NCBI RefSeq assembly: GCF_000661955.1
Contig: NZ_CP007597.1
Location: 2,832,984 to 2,896,983 of the forward strand
Direction of reading: 5' to 3'
From: Stenotrophomonas rhizophila
Lineage (GTDB): Bacteria > Pseudomonadota > Gammaproteobacteria > Xanthomonadales > Xanthomonadaceae
DNA length: 64,000 nt
A model generated the notes under the pieces. That model worked only from the letters and a program-made list of their open reading frames with translations, did no database searches and had not been told where the DNA came from. Made by a program: the position numbers and the translations under genes. Numbering within the stretch: the first letter of the stretch is position 1; each line of letters opens with the position of its first letter. Positions 15,982 to 26,181 of this stretch are shown piece by piece.

Positions 15982-17072
15982 CGTTCAACCTCGTGTGCAT
16001 CGTCAGGCAGGGGGATCGATACGCGGAAGGTGACGCCCTCCGGGTCAAAGGCCAGGTCCACGTTTCCCCCCATGTCATGTTTGAGCCCGCGTTCAAGCAG
16101 CCGCGAACCAAAGCCGCGCTGCGCCGGCGGCTGTACCTGCGGGCCACCGCGCTCGCGCCACACCAGCTCCAGCTCCTCGCCATCGCCACGGCGGTTGCGC
16201 TGCCAGGCAATCTGCACCGACCCGTCCGGCGTGGACAACGCACCGTGCCGGGCCGCGTTGGCACACAGCTCATGCAGTGCCATGGCCAGTGCCATCGCAC
16301 GGCGCGGATCGATCCGGCACGATTCGCCCTGCACGTCGAACTGCCGTGCATCAAACCGGCCCTGTGCCGCCAGCCCACGGGCCAGCTCGGCCACGTCTGC
16401 GCTGTGCCAGTTCTCGCGGGTCAGCACATCGTGCGCGCTGGCCAGGGCGAGCAGGCGCTCTTCGATCTTGCCGCAGGCGTCGTCGATGCCGTCGGCATTG
16501 GCGAAGGTCTGCCGCGCGATCGACTGCACCGTGGCCAGCGTGTTCTTGACCCGGTGATTCAATTCGTTGACCAGCAACTGCAGGTGCTCGGCGTGGCGGG
16601 TACGTTCGGTGATGTCGCGGGTACTGCCGGCAATGGCTTCCACCTGCCCGTCCGGCCCGAACACTGGCGTAAAGATGTAGTCGTACACGCGGGTGCCTTC
16701 GGTGGTATGCGGGAACGGCACCTCGCCACGTACGGGTCGCCTCGTGGCGATCACCTGCTCGATCTCGTCGTCATGCATGGCGGCATGCCAGGGCGCGTAG
16801 CCCAGTTCCAGGCAGGTCTTGCCCGCCGCCTCCTCCCAGCGCATGCCCCACATGTCCAGCAACGCCTTGTTGGCATAGATGAAGCGGTGCTGCAGATCGA
16901 AGACATACGACAGATCCGGCGTGGCCTGCAGGAGGGCCTCGTAGATGCGCCACTTCGCGGTGTCGTGTTCGTGTTCGTGCAGCACAGAGGGGCCATCCAC
17001 AGTTGGATGAGAACCATAGGTGTACGCCTGTGAAAGACGGGTCAGCGCAGCAGGCGGGCGTTCATGCTGCAT
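15978..17072 (-). CDS. PAS-domain HWE-family sensor histidine kinase
   Basis: The 364-residue soluble protein has a PAS/PAC sensor (residues about 45-160, ending AGSTRDITERTRHAEHL). The kinase H-box NELNHRVKNTLATVQS carries His173, and the ATPase part contains HELCANAARHGAL and VWRERGGP (the W-x-E of HWE kinases) and GFGSRLLERGL. No membrane segment is seen, so it senses a cytoplasmic signal. PAS domains of this kind bind flavin or haem or nothing; the Asn-Cys flavin motif of LOV domains is not present. It is co-translated with the receiver gene. HWE kinases often feed general stress or light responses; that role is inference here. Confidence 0.92.
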   Translation of the reverse strand: MQHERPPAALTRLSQAYTYGSHPTVDGPSVLHEHEHDTAKWRIYEALLQATPDLSYVFDLQHRFIYANKALLDMWGMRWEEAAGKTCLELGYAPWHAAMHDDEIEQVIATRRPVRGEVPFPHTTEGTRVYDYIFTPVFGPDGQVEAIAGSTRDITERTRHAEHLQLLVNELNHRVKNTLATVQSIARQTFANADGIDDACGKIEERLLALASAHDVLTRENWHSADVAELARGLAAQGRFDARQFDVQGESCRIDPRRAMALAMALHELCANAARHGALSTPDGSVQIAWQRNRRGDGEELELVWRERGGPQVQPPAQRGFGSRLLERGLKHDMGGNVDLAFDPEGVTFRVSIPLPDDAHEVER

Positions 17073-17138
17073 CAGCCACCAAAGGAAGGCGCTTTTCCTT
17101 GAAGTAGCCCTTCCCTGCAGACGGGTAAAAAAGAAGCA

Positions 17139-17174
17139 AAAAAAAAGCCCCTGAGCTTGCGCTCAAGGGCTTTT
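17139..17174 (-). terminator. Terminator downstream of tRNA-Ser
   Basis: The hairpin GCCC-C-TGAGC-ttgc-GCTCA-A-GGGC is flanked by an A-run on the + strand, which reads as a T-run on the minus strand. It lies eight bases beyond the tRNA-Ser 3' end. It also sits in front of the kinase gene on the same strand and would isolate it from the tRNA transcript. Confidence 0.85.
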
Positions 17175-17182
17175 CTCACATC

Positions 17183-17275
17183 TGGCGGAGCGGGAGGGAT
17201 TCGAACCCTCGATAGAGTTTTAAGCCCTATACTCCCTTAGCAGGGGAGCCCCTTCAGCCACTCGGGCACCGCTCC
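17183..17275 (-). tRNA. tRNA-Ser (anticodon GCT)
   Basis: This is a 93-nt tRNA with acceptor GGAGCGG/CCGCTCC, anticodon arm CTCCC-CTGCTAA-GGGAG (anticodon GCT, reading AGC/AGU), a long variable arm typical of serine tRNAs and encoded CCA. It lies downstream of csrA, a common neighbourhood (alaS-csrA-serine tRNA) in gammaproteobacteria. Confidence 0.97.
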
Positions 17276-17356
17276 AGTGTTCTGGTTCCGCCGCTGCGTT
17301 GAATCATCTCAGCGGGGGCGCGAATAATAACGTTTTCCGCGCCCGAAGGTAAAGCC

Positions 17357-17560
17357 TTAATCCGAAGAATTTTCACTTCCGGATGCATTCGGCTCATCGC
17401 CGCGCTGGATACGCTGGTAAATCTCTTCGCGGTGCACGGCCACGTCCTTCGGAGCAGTGATACCGATACGCACCTGGTTGCCCTTGACGCCGAGCACGGT
17501 CACGCTGACCGAGTCACCGATCATCAGGGTTTCGCCTACGCGGCGAGTCAGGATCAACAT
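17357..17560 (-). CDS. csrA: Carbon storage/translational regulator CsrA (RsmA)
   Basis: This 67-residue RNA-binding dimer begins [16 protein letters not shown] and contains [31 protein letters not shown], essentially the full family consensus. This includes the arginines and leucine that contact GGA motifs in mRNA leaders. The tail [13 protein letters not shown] is variable in the family. Start 17560 has GGAGA nine bases upstream; the frame extends further upstream without family similarity. It follows alaS, as in E. coli and Pseudomonas. Confidence 0.98.
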   Translation of the reverse strand: MLILTRRVGETLMIGDSVSVTVLGVKGNQVRIGITAPKDVAVHREEIYQRIQRGDEPNASGSENSSD

Positions 17561-17701
17561 TTTTGCAAGTCTCCAGGGAACCGGTGGATCTTCCCCACCG
17601 GCTCGGCGCCCAGCCAAGGAACGCCACACGACAAAGGGAAAGGATTAGCCATAGTACCGTCAGGCCTCCCGCCCCTTCAAGGAGCAGGAAGCTTCAGGTG
17701 T

Positions 17702-20350
17702 TCAGATACGTGGGGTGACCCAGTCGACAACGGCCGCAAGGGCAGAAGCAAGGGCGGGCCCGTCCTCGCCACCACCCTGGGCGAGATCCGGGCGGCCGCC
17801 GCCCTTGCCCCCGGTCTGACTGGCGATATGGGACAACAGTTCCCCGGCCTTGACCTTGCCCATTGCACTGCCGTTCACGCCGGCGACCAGGGCTGCCTTG
17901 CCGTCCTGGGTGCCGGCCAGCACGATCACCGAGTCGCCCAGCTGCTGCTTGAGACGGTCGATTGCGTCACGAAGCGCCTTGGCATCGAAGCCTTCCAGGC
18001 GCGCGGCCAGGATCTTGATGCCGTTGACCTCGACCGCCGACGCGCCGAGATCGGCGGTGGCGCCCGCAGCCTGCTTGGCCTTCAATGCGTCCAGTTCGCG
18101 TTCCAGCTTCTTCTGGCGCTCACCGAGCTGGCGGATCTTGTCGACCACGTCGCCGGCGTTGCCGCCGAGCAGCGACGCCGCTTCGCCAAGCACGGCCTCT
18201 TCGTGGGCCACGTAATCCAGCGCGCCCTGCCCGGTCACCGCTTCAATGCGGCGCACACCCGAGGACACACCGCCTTCGGAGGTGATCTTGAACAGGCCGA
18301 TGTCACCGGTGCGGCCCACGTGGGTGCCGCCGCACAGTTCGGTGGAGTAATCGCCCATCTTCAGCACGCGCACGTTCTCGCCATACTTCTCGCCGAACAG
18401 CGCCATCGCGCCGAAGTCCAGCGCTTCCTGCATGGCCATGTTGTGCACTTCGACGGCGTTGTTGGCGCGCACCTGCGCGTTGACCTTGCGCTCGACGACC
18501 GCCAGGTCCTCGGCGCTGATCGGGGCGAAGTGCGCGAAGTCGAAGCGCAGGCGGTCCGGCGCCACCAGCGAGCCCTTCTGCTGCACATGGGTGCCCAGCA
18601 CTTCGCGCAGGGCGGCGTGCAGCAGGTGGGTGGCGGAGTGGTTGAGGATGGTGGCGCCACGGCGCTCGCCATCGACCTGGCCACGCAGCACATCGCCGAC
18701 CTTCAGGCTGCCCTGGGTGATCGTGCCGACGTGGCCATGGAACTGGCCGGCGAACTTCTGGGTGTCGCTGATCTTTATCTGGCCGCCTGCACCGGCAAGT
18801 TCACCGGTGTCGCCGACCTGGCCGCCGGATTCGGCGTAGAACGGGGTCTGGTCGGTGATCACGATCACCTCGTCACCGGCCTGCGCCGCGTCCACCGGGC
18901 GACCGTCCTTGAGCATGGCCAGCACGGTCAGACCGTCGGCCTGCAGGCGGTCGTAGCCCAGGAACACGGTCGGCGTGAGCGTGGCCACCAGGTCGGCGGA
19001 CAGGGTCACGCCGCCGCCGAACTTGCCGGCGGCGCGCGCGGTTTCGCGCTGGTTGTCCATCGCGGCGTTGAAGCCGTCCATGTCCACCGTCATGTCGCGC
19101 TCGCGGGCGATGTCGGCGGTCAGGTCGACCGGGAAGCCGTAGGTGTCGTACAGGCGGAAGGCATCCACGCCCGGGATCACGCCGTCACTGACCTTGGCCG
19201 CCACGTCGTCGAAGATCTTCATGCCCGCGTCGAGGGTTTCAGCGAAACGCTCTTCCTCGGCCTGCAGCGCGCGCACCACGGTGTCGGCCTGGGCCGGCAG
19301 TTCCGGATAGGCCACGCCCATCTGCTCGACCAGGGTCGGCACCAGCTTGCTGAAGAACGGCTGGCGCACGCCCAGCATCCAGCCGTGGCGCAGCGCGCGA
19401 CGAATGATCCGGCGCAGCACGTAGCCGCGGCCTTCGTTGGACGGCAGCACGCCATCGACGATCAGGAACGAACAGGCCCGGATATGGTCGGCGATGACAC
19501 GCAGCGACTTGTTCTCCAGGTCGGCCATGCCGGTCAGTTCGCTGGCCTTGCGGATCAGCGCCTGGAACAGGTCGATTTCATAGTTGGTGTGCACGTGCTG
19601 CAGGATCGCGGCCAGGCGCTCCAGACCCATGCCGGTGTCCACGCAGGGCGCCGGCAGCGGCACCAGGGTGCCGTCGGGCTGGCGATCGAACTGCATGAAC
19701 ACCAGGTTCCAGATTTCGATGAAGCGGTCGCCGTCTTCGTCCGGCGAGCCCGGAGGGCCGCCAGCGATGTGGTCGCCGTGGTCATAGAAGATCTCGGTGC
19801 ACGGGCCGCACGGGCCGGTTTCGGCCATCTGCCAGAAGTTGTCCGACGCGAACGGCGCACCCTTGTTGTCGCCGATGCGCACGATGCGCGCTTCCGGGAT
19901 GCCGATCATGTCGCGCCACAGCGCGTAGGCCTCGTCATCGGTCTGGTAGACCGTGACCAGCAGCCGCTCGGCCGGCAGCTTCCAGACCTGGGTCAGCAGC
20001 TCCCATGCCCAGGCGATGGCGTCCTTCTTGAAGTAGTCGCCGAAGGACCAGTTGCCCAGCATTTCGAAGAAGGTGTGGTGGCGCGCGGTGTAGCCGACCT
20101 GGTCCAGGTCGTTGTGCTTGCCGCCGGCGCGCAGGCAGCGCTGGACGTCCGCGGCGCGCACGTAGCTGCGCTTTTCCGCGCCAAGGAACACGTCCTTGAA
20201 CTGCACCATGCCGGAGTTGGTGAACAGCAGGGTCGGATCATTGCCCGGCACCAGAGGCGCCGACGGCACGATGGTGTGGCCCTTTCCCTTGAAGAACTCA
20301 AGGAAATCGCTGCGGATCTGGGAGGTAGTGAATGTGACGGATGCGTTCAT
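17702..20350 (-). CDS. alaS: Alanyl-tRNA synthetase
   Basis: The 882-residue enzyme charges tRNA-Ala and hydrolyses mischarged Ser/Gly-tRNA-Ala. The catalytic class II core starts [19 protein letters not shown] and includes the motif [15 protein letters not shown]. The editing domain has the zinc ligands HSATH (about residue 570) and CGGTH (about 670), and a C-terminal coiled/C-Ala domain rich in [13 protein letters not shown] follows. Start at 20350 is chosen because it gives the family length (E. coli 876) and N-terminus; in-frame ATGs at 20383 and 20434 are less likely. It is located between recX and csrA, a conserved order. Confidence 0.98.
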   Translation of the reverse strand: MNASVTFTTSQIRSDFLEFFKGKGHTIVPSAPLVPGNDPTLLFTNSGMVQFKDVFLGAEKRSYVRAADVQRCLRAGGKHNDLDQVGYTARHHTFFEMLGNWSFGDYFKKDAIAWAWELLTQVWKLPAERLLVTVYQTDDEAYALWRDMIGIPEARIVRIGDNKGAPFASDNFWQMAETGPCGPCTEIFYDHGDHIAGGPPGSPDEDGDRFIEIWNLVFMQFDRQPDGTLVPLPAPCVDTGMGLERLAAILQHVHTNYEIDLFQALIRKASELTGMADLENKSLRVIADHIRACSFLIVDGVLPSNEGRGYVLRRIIRRALRHGWMLGVRQPFFSKLVPTLVEQMGVAYPELPAQADTVVRALQAEEERFAETLDAGMKIFDDVAAKVSDGVIPGVDAFRLYDTYGFPVDLTADIARERDMTVDMDGFNAAMDNQRETARAAGKFGGGVTLSADLVATLTPTVFLGYDRLQADGLTVLAMLKDGRPVDAAQAGDEVIVITDQTPFYAESGGQVGDTGELAGAGGQIKISDTQKFAGQFHGHVGTITQGSLKVGDVLRGQVDGERRGATILNHSATHLLHAALREVLGTHVQQKGSLVAPDRLRFDFAHFAPISAEDLAVVERKVNAQVRANNAVEVHNMAMQEALDFGAMALFGEKYGENVRVLKMGDYSTELCGGTHVGRTGDIGLFKITSEGGVSSGVRRIEAVTGQGALDYVAHEEAVLGEAASLLGGNAGDVVDKIRQLGERQKKLERELDALKAKQAAGATADLGASAVEVNGIKILAARLEGFDAKALRDAIDRLKQQLGDSVIVLAGTQDGKAALVAGVNGSAMGKVKAGELLSHIASQTGGKGGGRPDLAQGGGEDGPALASALAAVVDWVTPRI

Positions 20351-20455
20351 GGGGGCTGGCTTTATGCGGGCCGGCCGGTCCATGGCACTCAGCCCCAATG
20401 GCCGGGTGTCGCTGCTGGACCGCCGAAACCACAAAGGGTATCAGGCCCGGGCCGC

Positions 20456-20947
20456 TCAGTCGTCAGGGTCGTAGCGGGTGGCGCGCCGAATGGTGTCGCC
20501 GTCGAACCCGCGCCGGGCCAGCAGATCGGCCGCTTTACGACGTTGCGGCAGCTCCTGGGGGCCGGCCTCGCCGAAACGACGGCAGACCAGATCCCGGGCA
20601 TTTTCGGCCCAATCGCCCTCGAAGGTGTCCATGGCCAGTGCGATCTGTTCGCTGTCCAGCCCATGGGTGCCCAGTTCGGCACGGATATGGATCGGACCGT
20701 AGCCGGTGTTGGCCCGGATCCGGACCAGGTTCTCGGCGAACCGGGTGTCGTCCTGCCAGCCCGCCTCGCTCAGCGTGTCGACCGCCGCCACGGCGGCCTC
20801 GGTCTCGATGCCCCGGGCCTGCAGCTTGCGGGTCAGTTCCTTGCGCGAGTGCTCCCGGCGCACCAGCAGGCCCAGCGCCCGTTGGACCGGGGTCTGTTCA
20901 CTGACACGGCGTTTACGGCGGGGTGCCGGGCTGTCGGAATCCTGCAT
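20456..20947 (-). CDS. recX: Regulatory protein RecX
   Basis: The 163-residue, three-tandem-helix-domain protein binds RecA filaments and blocks their extension. It shows the RecX pattern: [23 protein letters not shown], then [22 protein letters not shown] with the RxxxGYGP-type motif, and later [17 protein letters not shown] 20947 has AAAGG upstream. It lies between recA and alaS on the same strand, 115 bp after recA, and is likely co-transcribed with it in part. Confidence 0.95.
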   Translation of the reverse strand: MQDSDSPAPRRKRRVSEQTPVQRALGLLVRREHSRKELTRKLQARGIETEAAVAAVDTLSEAGWQDDTRFAENLVRIRANTGYGPIHIRAELGTHGLDSEQIALAMDTFEGDWAENARDLVCRRFGEAGPQELPQRRKAADLLARRGFDGDTIRRATRYDPDD

Positions 20948-21062
20948 GGCCACCTTTACCCAATCAAATGCGCCGTCCCTGGCGCTCCCCCCGTCGGGGG
21001 AATACGGAAACCGCGGTGCAGGGCGAGCGTCACTGACGGCGCTGCCCTGCCCCGCAGGAAAC

Positions 21063-22103
<1,041 letters not shown>

Positions 22104-22307
22104 CGGAGTGGTCCTTGCAGAGGTCGTGTCGGTGGAGGTGCTGTCTTTGGAAGTCTTCTTGGCCATGGGTTCACTTTAAGGCTGGCGTATCGCACAGGCT
22201 GAGATTCTGCCCGGCGTTCGGAAAAAAATTATCGGACATCCGTACCAACCTCAGCGGAACCAGAGAATCGCCACAAAAGACCGTGCAGGTTTTACGTAGT
22301 AGAGGGG

Positions 22308-22958
22308 TCAGCGGTTGGGCCGCAGCAGGCCGCAATAGAGGCCTTCGATTGCGAAGTCCTGGTCGGGCAGTACTTCGATCGGCTTGTAATCGGGGTTGCG
22401 CGGCAGCAGCCGGATGCGGTCCTTGCCCATCTTGAGCAGCTTGACGGTGATCTCGTCATCGATGCGCGCCACTACGATCTGGCCCGAGCGGGCGTCGCGG
22501 GTGCGGTGCACGCCGATCAGGTCGCCGTCGAAGATGCCTTCGTCGATCATCGAATCGCCCTGCACCTTGAGCAGGTAATCCGGCGCGGGCGAGAAGAACA
22601 CCCGGTCGAGCACCACGAAATCGTCGGACCCGATGTCCGCGCCGATCGGCAGACCGGCAGCGACCCGGCCCAGCACCGGAAGGCGCAGTACGTGGTCGGG
22701 CAATGCCGGCACCGACAGCGAGGCCGGCAGGCCGTCCTGCAGCGGCGGCGCCTGCACCAGCCGGATGCCGCGGGCCTGCCCGGGAATGCGACGGATCGCC
22801 CCGGCCTGCTCCAGCGCTTCCAGATGGTACTGGGCCGCGCGCACGCCCTTGAAGCCGAACGCGCGGGCGATTTCCGTCTGCGACGGCGGTGCGCCATCGA
22901 TCTCTATACGCTCGGCGATCAACTGCAGGATCGCCTGCTGGGTATCGGTCAGGTCCAT
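22308..22958 (-). CDS. lexA: SOS repressor LexA
   Basis: The 216-residue repressor has an N-terminal winged helix (DLTDTQQAILQLIAERIE, then SQTEIARAFGFKGVRAAQYH). The cleavage site Ala-Gly lies in VLGRVAAGLP, and the catalytic dyad is Ser in KVQGDSMIDEG and Lys in EITVKLLKMG. It represses SOS genes until RecA filaments trigger self-cleavage. Its own operator abuts the start codon. The frame is open further upstream through the operator, so the start is fixed by family N-terminus rather than by a ribosome-binding site, which is absent. Confidence 0.97.
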   Translation of the reverse strand: MDLTDTQQAILQLIAERIEIDGAPPSQTEIARAFGFKGVRAAQYHLEALEQAGAIRRIPGQARGIRLVQAPPLQDGLPASLSVPALPDHVLRLPVLGRVAAGLPIGADIGSDDFVVLDRVFFSPAPDYLLKVQGDSMIDEGIFDGDLIGVHRTRDARSGQIVVARIDDEITVKLLKMGKDRIRLLPRNPDYKPIEVLPDQDFAIEGLYCGLLRPNR

Positions 22959-22960
22959 GG

Positions 22961-22995
22961 TTAGTAGTATTACTACTAACGATGTGGGCACGCAA
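22961..22995 (-). promoter_or_regulatory. lexA operator and overlapping promoter
   Basis: TTAGTAGTATTACTACTAA (22961-22979) is a perfect 19-bp palindrome and contains TTAG-N6-TACTA. On the minus strand TTGCGT (22995-22990) and TAATAC (22972-22967) are 17 bp apart and the second lies inside the operator. Only two bases separate the palindrome from the lexA ATG, so transcription would start at or very near the start codon. Confidence 0.85.
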
Positions 22996-23061
22996 GTGCC
23001 CACAGAAGAAGAGCAAGCAGAGGCAGGACCATCCCACCCTCACCGAAGCCCTCAGCAGTTC

Positions 23062-23649
23062 GTAGCCACCGACCGTTGGTCGGTGACCGCGCGAACGCGC
23101 GGCAATGCATGCCGGCGCGGATTCTTGTCGGCTTCGGCTGTGTTTCCGGGGTTTAGCGTGTGCAATCTCTTGGATCAGAGGTTCATGACGGCCGAAACGG
23201 AGAGCAGCCACCCATGGGGTGGCTCTACCGGGCGGTGTCTGATCCTTCGGCAAGCGCGTGTGGGCGAACCAGATCTGTGTTGGCTGAGCCGGTAGCCGCC
23301 GACCGTTGGTCGGTGGCCGCGCGAACGCGCGGCCATGCATGGCGGCGCGGATCTTTGTCGGCTTCGACTGTGTTTCCGGGGTTTAGCGTGTGCAATCCCA
23401 TGGGTCAGGGATTCATGACGCCCGAAACGGAGAGCAGCCACCCGTGGGGTGGCTCTACCGGGCGGTGTCTGATCGTGCGGTAACGGCGTATGGGCGGCGA
23501 ACCTGATCTGTGGTGGCTGGACCGGTAGCCACCGACCGTTGGTCGGTGGCCGCAATCAGGCGTTCGTGGCCGGCGAATGAAGGGCGGCGACGTAGCTGGA
23601 GGCTCATGAGGGCGGCCAGGTAGAGCAGCCGACCAACGGTCGGCTCTAC
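23062..23649. repeat. Tandemly duplicated 230-bp segments carrying SMAG/REP elements
   Basis: A segment starting GTAGCCACCGACCGTTGGTC occurs at 23062, 23292 and 23524; the first two copies run about 230 bp with high similarity, the third is cut short. Each full copy also holds an inverted REP of the GTAGAGCCACC type (23206-23228 and 23436-23458), and an inverted GTAGAGCCGACC copy ends the block at 23627-23649. The 750-bp gap between lexA and ubiB holds only these repeats as far as I can see. Confidence 0.85.
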
Positions 23650-23709
23650 GTGCAATCTGCCGCGTTTGCGGCAGATTGCGGGATCCTTCGGATCCCAGCG
23701 GCAAGAACC

Positions 23710-25386
23710 CTAGGGGTTCTTGCCGCTGCGCCAGATCGAAAACAGTATCCACACGCCACAGAAACCCGCGCCGATGAAGCCGGCCACGCCCAGCGCCAGC
23801 AGCCAGCGGCTGGAGACGCCGCCTACGCTGTGCATGACGATAGAGGAGCCGATGATCAGCGCGGCGGTCACGATGCCCATCACCAGCCGGTTGGCGGCGC
23901 GGTTGACCTGGTCGCCGAAGCCTTGCAGCGCGGTGGTTTCTACTTTCAGCTGCAGGCGCCCACGGCGCGCCATCTGCAGCAGGCGGCGGACGTCGCGCGG
24001 CAGGTCGCCGAGCAGGTCCATCACCCCGACCAGGCTGCGCTTGCCGCGTTTGAGCACCGCGCCGGGGGCGTAGCGCTGCCACATCACCCGTTCCAGATAG
24101 GGCCGCGCCGCACTGGCCATGTCGAACTGCGGGTCGAGCTGGCGGCCCATGCCCTCCAGGGTCAGGAAGGTCTTGATCATCAGCGCCAGATCGGCCGGCA
24201 GGGTCAGCGAGTACTGGCGCAGCAGCGTGGTGATGTTGCCCAGCATCAGGCCCATGTGCAGGTCCTTGAGCGGCACGCCACGGTACTGGTCGACGAAGGT
24301 GCTGATGTCCTGCTGCAGCCGCGATTCGTCAACGTCCACGCCACCGGCCCAGTCCAGCAGCACGTCCGACACCGCTTCGGGCTCCTGGCTGACCAGCCCG
24401 TGCAGCAGCTGCGCGACCTGGAAGCGACGCTGTTCGGAAATGGCGCCGACCATGCCGAAATCGATCACGCCGATCCGCCCGTCGCGCAGGTAAATGATGT
24501 TGCCCGGGTGCGGGTCGGCATGGAAACACCCGTCCTCCAGCACCATCTTGAGCACGATGTGGGCGCCACGCCGCGCCAGCTGCACGCGGTCCAGGCCGGC
24601 CGCGTCGACGCCGACCAGGTCGCGCCCGGGAATGCCATCCACGAAGTCCTGCACGTTGAGGCTTTCGCAGGTCCACTGCCAGTGCACGTTGGGTATCAGG
24701 ATGTCCTGGCGCCCCTGGAAGTTGCGGGCGATACGCTCGGCGTTGCGGCATTCGGCAGCGAAATCCAGCTCGCGACGCAGCGATACCTGGAACTGCTGCA
24801 CCACTTCGGCCGGGCGGTAGCGCTGCAGGTCCGGCAGGCGCGCTTCGACGATCTCGGCCAGCCGGGCCAGCAGGCGCAGGTCGGCCTCGATCACTTCGCG
24901 GATGCCGGGTCGGCGGATCTTCAGCACCACCGCGGTGCCATCGTGCAGGGTTGCGCGATGGGCCTGGGCCAGCGAGGCGGCCGCCATCGGGGTTTCATCC
25001 AGCCACGCGAATACCTCGGTGGCTGGCGCGCCCAGGTCGGCTTCCAGCTGCTCGCGCACCTGCGCGTAGGGCAGCGCGGGTACGGCGTTCTGCAGTTCGG
25101 AGAATTCGGCGATCCAGTCCGGCGGGAACAGGTCCACGCGGGTGGCCAGCACCTGCCCGAGCTTGACGAAGGTGGGGCCCAGGTCCTCCATTGCGCGACG
25201 CACCCGCACCGGGGCTGTCATGCGCAGCATCTCCGTGTCGTTCCAGTGCAGCAGGCGCCCGGCGCGTTCCAGCACGTCGGCCAGGCCGATCCGGCGCACC
25301 AGGTCGCCAAAGCCATAGCGGATCAGGACCGAGGCGATTTCCTGCAATCGCCCCAGGTCGCGCACGGTGCCCAGCGTTTCCCACAT
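23710..25386 (-). CDS. ubiB: UbiB-family (ABC1/ADCK) atypical kinase
   Basis: The 558-residue protein supports ubiquinone synthesis. The invariant KxGQ motif is in TFVKLGQVLATR (near residue 75), and the atypical kinase core has AAASLAQAH, VVLKIRRPG and the FHADPHPGNI/VIDFGMVG metal and catalytic motifs. The C-terminus carries two hydrophobic helices (LVMGIVTAALIIGSSIV and LLALGVAGFIGAGFCGVWI) for membrane anchoring. It is separate from ubiE and ubiJ here, so it may be a second UbiB-like protein. The CinA-type gene lies upstream on the same strand with a 35-bp gap. Confidence 0.9.
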   Translation of the reverse strand: MWETLGTVRDLGRLQEIASVLIRYGFGDLVRRIGLADVLERAGRLLHWNDTEMLRMTAPVRVRRAMEDLGPTFVKLGQVLATRVDLFPPDWIAEFSELQNAVPALPYAQVREQLEADLGAPATEVFAWLDETPMAAASLAQAHRATLHDGTAVVLKIRRPGIREVIEADLRLLARLAEIVEARLPDLQRYRPAEVVQQFQVSLRRELDFAAECRNAERIARNFQGRQDILIPNVHWQWTCESLNVQDFVDGIPGRDLVGVDAAGLDRVQLARRGAHIVLKMVLEDGCFHADPHPGNIIYLRDGRIGVIDFGMVGAISEQRRFQVAQLLHGLVSQEPEAVSDVLLDWAGGVDVDESRLQQDISTFVDQYRGVPLKDLHMGLMLGNITTLLRQYSLTLPADLALMIKTFLTLEGMGRQLDPQFDMASAARPYLERVMWQRYAPGAVLKRGKRSLVGVMDLLGDLPRDVRRLLQMARRGRLQLKVETTALQGFGDQVNRAANRLVMGIVTAALIIGSSIVMHSVGGVSSRWLLALGVAGFIGAGFCGVWILFSIWRSGKNP

Positions 25387-25421
25387 CGGTACAGCTCCTG
25401 TCGACGCACGCGCTCAGGATG

Positions 25422-25916
25422 TCACACCGGGGCGAAAATTCCCGTCAGTGCCTGCTGCACGGTCTGGCGGCGGATGGCATCGCGGTCGCCATCGAACTGG
25501 AACAGCTGCGCCCGGGCGTAACCGCCGCGTTGCTTCCAGCCGATCCAGACGCTGCCCACCGGTTTGTCCGGGCTGCCGCCGCCGGGGCCGGCAATGCCGG
25601 TCACGGCCACGGCCATGCCGGCGCCGGAATTGATCAACGCGCCGGAGACCATTTCCACCACGGTTTCACGGCTGACCGCGCCGAACTGTTCCAGGGTGTG
25701 TGCGCGCACGCCGAGCAGCCGCTGCTTGGCCTCGTAGCTGTAGACCACCATGCCGCAATCGAAGAACGCCGACGAGCCGGCCACGTCGGTCATCGCCTTG
25801 GCGATCCAGCCGCCGCTGCAGCTTTCGGCGCTGACCAGTTGCAGGGCAGCCTGCTGCAGGCGCTGGCCGACATCACGGGCGAGGACGCCGAGTTCGGCAT
25901 CGGTGGGGACGTGCAT
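25422..25916 (-). CDS. pncC: CinA C-terminal-type nicotinamide-nucleotide amidohydrolase
   Basis: The 164-residue single-domain protein corresponds to the C-terminal half of CinA (YgaD/PncC), which deamidates nicotinamide mononucleotide in NAD recycling. Signatures include LVSAESCSGGWIAKAMTDVAG, SSAFFDCGMVVYSYEAK and AVTGIAGPGGGSPDKPVGSV, with the catalytic serine-lysine region near SAES. ATG 25916 has AGGAT upstream; the longer frame adds REP-adjacent sequence and is rejected. In many bacteria this gene sits next to recA; here ubiB, repeats and lexA lie between. Confidence 0.93.
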   Translation of the reverse strand: MHVPTDAELGVLARDVGQRLQQAALQLVSAESCSGGWIAKAMTDVAGSSAFFDCGMVVYSYEAKQRLLGVRAHTLEQFGAVSRETVVEMVSGALINSGAGMAVAVTGIAGPGGGSPDKPVGSVWIGWKQRGGYARAQLFQFDGDRDAIRRQTVQQALTGIFAPV

Positions 25917-26030
25917 GGGGATCCTGGAACGGGGGACGAATGCCCCCGTTTTAGCCGATATCGACGGCGGTGTCGTGTGCGGGGCGTGCGACGCAGTGTC
26001 GCGACCGGTGCCCGTGGGCGGCCGATGCAT

Positions 26031-26159
26031 GTAGAGCCGGGCTCTGCCCGGCTTGAAGGTGTCGAACAGCCGGGCAGAGCCCGGCGCTACGAATCACGAA
26101 CAGCCGGGCAGAGCCCGGCGCTACGGGTGTGCTGGCAGCCGGGCAGAGCCCGGCGCTAC
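26031..26159. repeat. SMAG/REP cluster (GTAGAGCCGGGC subfamily)
   Basis: One direct copy (26031-26053) and three inverted copies (26068-26090, 26102-26124, 26137-26159) share the palindrome GCCGGGC-tct-GCCCGGC. They fill the gap between the hflX stop and the CinA-type gene. Confidence 0.88.
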
Positions 26160-26181
26160 GGGGCGTGGGCGCCGGCCGGGG

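Noticed and set aside
22104..22166. 21-residue N-terminal extension of RecA ([10 protein letters not shown]...)
   Set aside because: It is Ser/Thr/Lys-rich, absent from the family, and the ATG at 22103 has a good AAGGA. I treat it as leader sequence, though not excluded.
22104..22307. A possible LexA site in front of recA
   Set aside because: CTACTAC is present near 22297 on the minus strand, but no full TTAG-N6-TACTA or its complement is found. I cannot support direct LexA control of recA from this window.
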